Source: Tachypleus tridentatus
Lineage: Eukaryota; Arthropoda; Merostomata; Xiphosura; Limulidae
Reading direction: 5' to 3'
Assembly: GCF_004210375.1 (NCBI RefSeq)
Contig: NW_027467782.1
Span: 33,655,771-33,719,770 of the forward strand
DNA: 64,000 bases
Shown: positions 58,343-64,000 of the stretch, piece by piece
Numbering within the stretch: the first letter of the stretch is position 1
Layout of the letters: each line of letters opens with the position of its first letter
Position numbers and translations under genes: made by a program
Notes under the pieces: model-generated
The model's input: only the letters and a program-made list of their open reading frames with translations
What the model was told of the DNA's origin: nothing
The model's database searches: none

Positions 58343-60160
58343 CAGTGGTATCTTCTTAAATGACTCCTTCCTGAACTATTTGGTTTCAAACATATTGTTT
58401 GAGAAAATAATGTCTCGGTTGTCGAACATAAACTCGGTTCCCGAACAAAGTTGTTTAGCCTGAACCCCTGAAATAGCTGATGAGCTGAACGACCCTTCGA
58501 CCATTTTCGGCCCATGCCAAGTTTGCCCAAAACATTTTGCTCACACATGTCGCTCAGTCCACACCCCCACTAAAATCTGTTGTGAACGTTTTTTGTTTTT
58601 TTTTAAATATTCTGATTAAATAAGTCATCATGAAGTCAAAGAAGGATAATGAAAGCGGCAAACCAAAAAAGAAACGTTGTAAGAGCCACAATAAAGGAGA
58701 AAAAGATCTTGTAACGAAGTATGAGAGTGGTGTTTGCTTGTCTGACCTTGCTGCACAGTTTGGAATGGCAAAGTCTACAGTCTGCACCATACTGAAAAAT
58801 AAAGGAGGTGATGTTGCAAAAGGAGTGACAGTGCTTATGAAACAAAGATCACAAACAATGGAAGAGGTGTAAAAAGTGTTGTTGATTTGGGTAAACGAAA
58901 AACAGTTAACTGGTGATAGCATTTTTGAGACCATCATTTGTGAGAAAGCAAAGCAGTTTTATGCTGACCTCCTGAAAAATACTTCTTGAAGGAGTGCTGA
59001 TCCAAGTGATGTCTTTAAGGCTAGTAGGAGTGTTTTGAAAAATATTGGAAGAGAAGTGACATATATAGCTTCGTGAGACATGGGGAGGGTGCTCATTCTA
59101 ACAAAGATGCTGCTGATAAATTTGTCAGGGAATTTAAGGACTATGTAGAAGCTGAGGGTTTTATTCCCGAACAAGTGTTCAACTGTGATGAGACAGGCCT
59201 TTTTGTAAGAAAATACCAAAGACAACCTACGTCACCAAGGAGGAGAAGTCACTGCTAAGGCACAAGCCAATGAAGGACAGGCTAACTCTCTTGTCATGTA
59301 ATAATGCAAGTGGGGTCTTAAAACTTAAGCCTTTGCTTGTTTACCATTCTGAGAACCCAGTTGTTGTTTTTTTTAAATAATTTTCTGAAAAGAAAATTAA
59401 ATGTCATGTGGAGGGCTAATAGTAAAGTATGACACAGAGTTAACCCTCAGAGAGTTCTGGAAAAATCACTTTAATAATCTCCATTGCTTGAGGATCATAG
59501 ACAAAGCCTGGAAGGAAGTGTCTTTGAGGACCATGAACTCAACCTGGAAGAAATTGCAACCAGATTCAGTCGCAGATAGAGATTTTGAAGACTTTGAGTC
59601 TGAGCCTATTGTCGAGGATATTGTCTCACTAGGCAAGTGTATGGGCTTGAATGTGAGTGGTGATTATGTGTAGGAGTTGGTGGAAGACCACAACACTGAG
59701 CTCACCATGGAAGAACTCCAAGACCTTCAGAAGGAGCAGCAACAGAAGGCAACACTGAGGAATTGTCTTCAGATGAGGAGGAGGGAAGGGAGGGTGTTCC
59801 TAGTTCATTAATCAAGGAAAGTGTGGAAAATAGGGAGAGTTACAAAGTTTTGTGGAAAAATTTCACCCTGACAAAGCTGTAGCAAACTGCAGCATAAACC
59901 TTTTCAATGACAATGCCATGTCTTACTTCTGAAACATTTTAAAATGCAGGCAAAAACAAATCTTATTAGACAAGTTTTTAGTGAGAAATAGGTCCAGTTA
60001 GTCTCAAGCGTGTTGTAGTGGTGCAAAGGAGAGAAAAGAAAAAACCGAGAAGGAAAGTCACCTGACGTTTTTATGGAAGGTGACTCCCTTCAATAATCTT
60101 ATAAGCTTTCATAAGATCACTTCTTACTCTTCTTTACTCAGCATTTCCCTGCATGCAACC
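58343..60160 (+). mobile_element. Tigger/pogo transposon, block C copy
   Basis: Same start (CAGTGG after TA), same transposase pieces and the same loss between NVMWRANSK and DTELTLREFW as 15,099-16,930. It differs by homopolymer indels and a few substitutions, including a TGA where block A has Gly in NTSGRSADPS. Confidence 0.85.
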
Positions 60161-62413
60161 TAAAATCTTGTTTTCCTTATGATTAACTAACATATATTGT
60201 CTAGAAGACCTTAGGAACACTAACAATTATGCCTCAATCTTACTTACTTGATTTTACAATGTCTTAAATGCAATATGAGGTCCAGAAATTTATTAACTTC
60301 ACTTTATTTTAGTTCTTTTATCCTCTGTTCTCTTACACTCATAGGTATGTTTTAGTATTGTATATAGAATACAGGTTAACTAGGTTACAACTAAAATATT
60401 CATGGTTGACCAAGTATGATAATGACTGAAAATGTGTGATGACCATTGCTGTCAGTGAACAAAGGTAATGAGGTGACCTTATTCACTGGACAAAGAATGT
60501 AAGTTGAAATTCTTGATATGAGCCTACTTTCTTTGTTCACACTTTTACTAAATGATCAAAAAGAAAGATGCACTACTTTGGAGAGCTAAATATTTAGCAT
60601 CACAGATATCAATCTTGAAGTAAAGAGGACTGGAAGGTTAAACACCAAACATCTTGAAGAAGAGGAACATTGTATTGTTTGAAATGGTAAGTGAGCTGCA
60701 TCAGCTATTCCAATTTATCAGTAAAATAATGAATTTTAGTAGTCTGTTCTCTTTATTATACTCTTAAAATTAAACAATAAGTTATCCTGTTGTAAACACT
60801 CTCAAACTCCTATATTTTGTTTGTTTTAATTGATTTTTTTTACCTAGTGTTTTCCTTACATCATTACAATATGTTACTGATTTGCATGTTTGTTTGTTTT
60901 TTTCTCTTTATCATTTAGTACTGAAACTTATGTTAGTGAACTTTCTATTTGTCTTTCCTACAAGAAAACATCTCTTAAACAGCAACTTCTATAACTTTTT
61001 AAGAAATAAAAATTCATCCAATGTTTTTAGGTAAAAATAAAATATCTTCTATTTCTAAACTATTTGGTTCAGAGATGTCTCAAGAAATATTTCTAGAGAA
61101 AGAGGGTTAAAGTCAGAAGCAATGAATTTGCCATTACAGGCAAGTGCTTACAATCAGACTCGATCATTTATAATATGTAAGACTCATTTAAGTCATATTG
61201 TAGATTTGCAGCTATATATACTACATAATAGTAAATGTTGGTCTGTTCTTTTACATTCTTAACCCTGCATTAGAATTTCACCCTGTATAAAACAGCTGCT
61301 CAAATAGGTACAGTAATCTGAAATTACACAAAGTCCATTATTTCAATGGCATTTACTGTATATGTATACTAAGAACAATACATCTCTTTGGTAACCTGCT
61401 GCTGATATTACCAGCAAGTGGCAACCAGTTAATCCCAATCACATTATGTCAGGGCTTACAGAATGTTATCAAGACTGCATAGATTTCTTTGAAGACCTGA
61501 CTGACAATTGCCATATTTTATATCCAAGAAGCTGCTGTGGTAGTGACATTTTCCATTATTAAGCTACAAGGTAGGTATCTGGAGGTTTTAAATAAAGCTG
61601 CTGATAAACCTAGCAATTTTTATTAGAACTCATAATCAAGTGTTCTTCATAAACCCAATATAGGAGAACTAAAATTAATTTAGTACATCACTTCTTAGCT
61701 TGCAGCCTGAGCAAATATAATTATTGTCAGAAAAGAACAAAATTATAAACCCTGTCATTTTGAAAATCCTTCAAAGGTAATGAGCACATTGTGTTTTTGT
61801 AACTTACAAGAGGGTAAAAATTGTAGATAATGGAAAAGTAATTAAAAGTTTTAATGACATTATAAGATCTAAAAAATTATCAAATGTTTATACCCTAGTA
61901 TTTTAGTAGTATTAAAAGGATAAACAAATTCTTGCTTTTATGACCTTGATGTTATGCACATAAAACACTTTTACAGGGCATAAAACTGTCAGTGTTGAGT
62001 TCCTTTAGATTTTTTATGAGTAAAATTTCTGAAGACAGTGATTGTATAGACTTATGAAAAGTTAACAAATGTTTGAAAACGTCTTGATATTACTATTTTT
62101 TGACTACAATTTTCATGATAACAAAACACTGCATTTACATCTCAAAAGGTCCAAAATCAAATTCTATGACTACATGATGCACTAAACTCATACCTCACTG
62201 AATAACAAAATATACAACATGTTTACTCCAGTTATGTTTTACCAGATAAGGAAGATCATCAACACCTAAAGGCTATAATTACCTTTCTTCAGGAAATGAA
62301 ATTCACAACATAATCACCAAATCAATGTAGTTAAACCCCACTATGTAATAAAGCATGTATCAAAACTACTCAAAAAACATAACTGATTATAACCAGAAAA
62401 AAAAAATACATAC

Positions 62414-62557
62414 CAGCACTGTTTGTACACTAAGTCCTGTCTAATCAGATAAAACATTGTACAGTGGCCAGCTGTGGTTTTGTGCAGAGAAAACCCATAC
62501 AATGGATCTCTGTGGAGAGCATATGTCAGCTTCCACTTGATAAATCCACTACTGCTG
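62414..62557 (-). CDS. candidate exon E2, block C copy
   Basis: Identical frame and splice donor to 19,185-19,328 (donor GTATGT). The acceptor context is GTGCCATGTAG instead of GTGCTATGTAG. Open throughout. Confidence 0.45.
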
Positions 62558-63041
62558 CTACATGGCACATGAACACATTAGCAAATTTTTTATATGTATG
62601 GAATTTTTCCATTGTCTTGTGACTCCTAAAAATAACCCTCAAAGCTGATAATGAAAACATAATGATATGAGCTGTCTCAGATATATATTTTTTCAGCTTT
62701 ACGAGATTCTAGATTGACCAAATGTTATTATTTTACATGAATAATAAATGTAAAAAGGTTCAGTCATAAAGGAGAGATATTCTAATAAAATATAATAACT
62801 TTTAAATAGTTGTGTGAAAAAAATAGAGAAAAATTACAAATAAACTTTAAGAATATAATATAACAAGTTAGAAACTTAAAATCTCCCTCTGAATGCATTA
62901 ATTAATTTAAAAACTACATGTACTTTGGACTTCAAAGGTTTATTACATGCATTAATGATCTAATGATTTCATTCATATATAATTTCAGTCAGACAATACG
63001 GTGAGTGGATGGTAGATAATATTCTAGACATATCAGACAGA

Positions 63042-63155
63042 ATGTGTTTGTTCTGTTATAGCAAAGCAGCATCAGGCCATCTACTGTGTCCACCAAGGGG
63101 AATCAAAGCCCTGATTTTAGCAATGTAAATTCAAACACTAACCTCTTTCCTACTA
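63042..63155 (-). repeat. SINE-C copy in block C
   Basis: Counterpart of 19,690-19,800. It spans the right edge of the unit-B-like tract and is A-like over most of its length. Confidence 0.6.
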
Positions 63156-63267
63156 GGGAACAGACAATGAACACTTGTATAACAGTTGTTATGGAGTGAA
63201 TACCTTTTCTAAGTTAGCATTCACCAACTTCATATCATAAAAACTGTTGTAATAACAAACTACTTAC

Positions 63268-63322
63268 ATCAATAGTATTCCAACCACTACTGTAGTTGTT
63301 GTATGCCAGTGAGCCTTATAAG
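63268..63322 (-). CDS. candidate exon E1, block C copy
   Basis: All 55 bp and both splice sites equal 19,916-19,970. Confidence 0.42.
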
Positions 63323-63842
63323 CTATTAAATGCAATGGTAGCCCACATCAAAATCTTATATCAAGGTTAAAATAGCCTTCTTGTTTTCAAATTATAAATT
63401 TCTCTAAAAAAAAGATTCCTAATTCTTTTAGCTTGTTTCACCACAGCCAAATACATTAGACTACTGAAGGTTTTTCAATGTGTGTAAATAATCATACTTA
63501 AATAATTTTAAACCTTCACACTACCATTATTTTCTAATGGGATTCAAAACATATTTATATATGGTGTCTTTGTTGTTAAAATTTGCAATAATTTTATCAA
63601 GATACAAATAATAGTTGATACTATGGAATAAGAACCAGAATCTCATTTGATTAAGTAAGTGGTTCAAAAGTTGTATGAAGTTCAAAGTTAGAAAATTGAA
63701 AACAGATGTTTAATTTCAAAGAAAATGGCTGATATTTACCTGTAAGTATTTTGCAGTAAAAACAATATTTCATGGTTAAGAAGGCTCCAATACATACAAA
63801 GATACATTAACAAATCCACCATCATATCATATTATTTACAGT

Positions 63843-64000
63843 TGGTGGCCCGGGATGGCCATGTGGGTTAAGGCATGCGACTTGTTATCTGAGGGTCTCG
63901 GAAGAGCAACGACTTAACACTACCTATTGCCAACCCTAGGTTAGTCTTTTACCAAACATGCTTGACCTTTCAGCTGTGGAGGCATTATAATGGTTCAGTC
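63843..64000 (+). repeat. SINE-A in block C, cut by window end
   Basis: Counterpart of 20,490-20,794. The left target repeat ATTTACAGT is at 63,834-63,842. One difference from A is CGTTATAATGG versus CATTATAATGG. Confidence 0.92.

Larger units (their letters stand above)
53786..64000 (+). repeat. block C: second copy of block A
   Basis: The first base after the gap corresponds to 10,536, and the window's last base to 20,647. All nested features recur. Mostly A-like, but 62,627-63,050 matches unit B. It runs past the window end. Confidence 0.95.

Overview
The window is animal nuclear DNA: AT-rich, intron-like, no dense coding, splice-flanked exon fragments and many interspersed repeats. Three tRNA-headed SINE families recur, called here SINE-A (head GGCCCGGCATGGCC, tail GCGAAATTC plus CAAA repeats), SINE-B (head GTGGCTCAGCGGTATG) and SINE-C (tail with TATAGCAAAGC). 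From memory these resemble chelicerate, probably horseshoe-crab, SINEs. That attribution is recollection, not a search result.

Layout. 1-4.2 kb: unique AT-rich DNA with one old SINE. 4.3-8.0 kb: fossil DIRS-like retroelement. 8.9-9.2 kb: a minisatellite. 10.5-20.6 kb (block A): decayed piggyBac, 5' part of a LINE, candidate exons of an unidentified minus-strand gene, a Tigger/pogo transposon with its catalytic centre deleted, then a 3.8 kb unit carrying two more candidate exons. 20.5-24.6 kb: SINEs, an 84-bp-period minisatellite and a hAT-like end. 24.6-30.0 kb (unit B): an older, decayed tandem copy of the 3.8 kb unit plus its right flank, with a Tc1-like insertion holding a hammerhead-ribozyme-like motif. 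31.2-32.3 kb: fossil Ty3/gypsy-like fragment interrupted by a perfect pogo-type MITE. 36.3-38.7 kb: two exons of a ZC3H15-like gene, the zinc-finger exon being broken. 42.2-43.5 kb: inverted copy of unit B's right flank with a young SINE. 43.6-46.2 kb: minus-strand LINE. 47.5-52 kb: two pieces of a zinc-knuckle, RNase H-bearing LINE. 53,286-53,785: a gap of exactly 500 N. 53.8-64.0 kb (block C): a near-identical second copy of block A.

Main interpretations. (1) Block C starts at the gap edge and differs from block A largely in homopolymer length. It may be an alternate haplotype placed beside the first, or a very recent duplication. (2) Units A, B, D (42.2-43.5 kb) and F (32.3-32.5 kb) are parts of one old duplication. 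An inversion of about 22.5 kb appears to have cut a SINE into a head at 20,973-21,124 and a tail at 43,505-43,633. (3) Block C carries a tract of about 400 bp that matches unit B, not A, which suggests gene conversion or haplotype mosaicism.

No intact protein-coding gene is visible. The best host-gene evidence is the ZC3H15-like exon pair and the phase-compatible exon pair E1/E2. Reading frames across homopolymers should be trusted little, because blocks A and C disagree there often. I identified no wholly new protein system; the most unusual signals are the split SINE, the conversion-like tract and the ribozyme-like motif.
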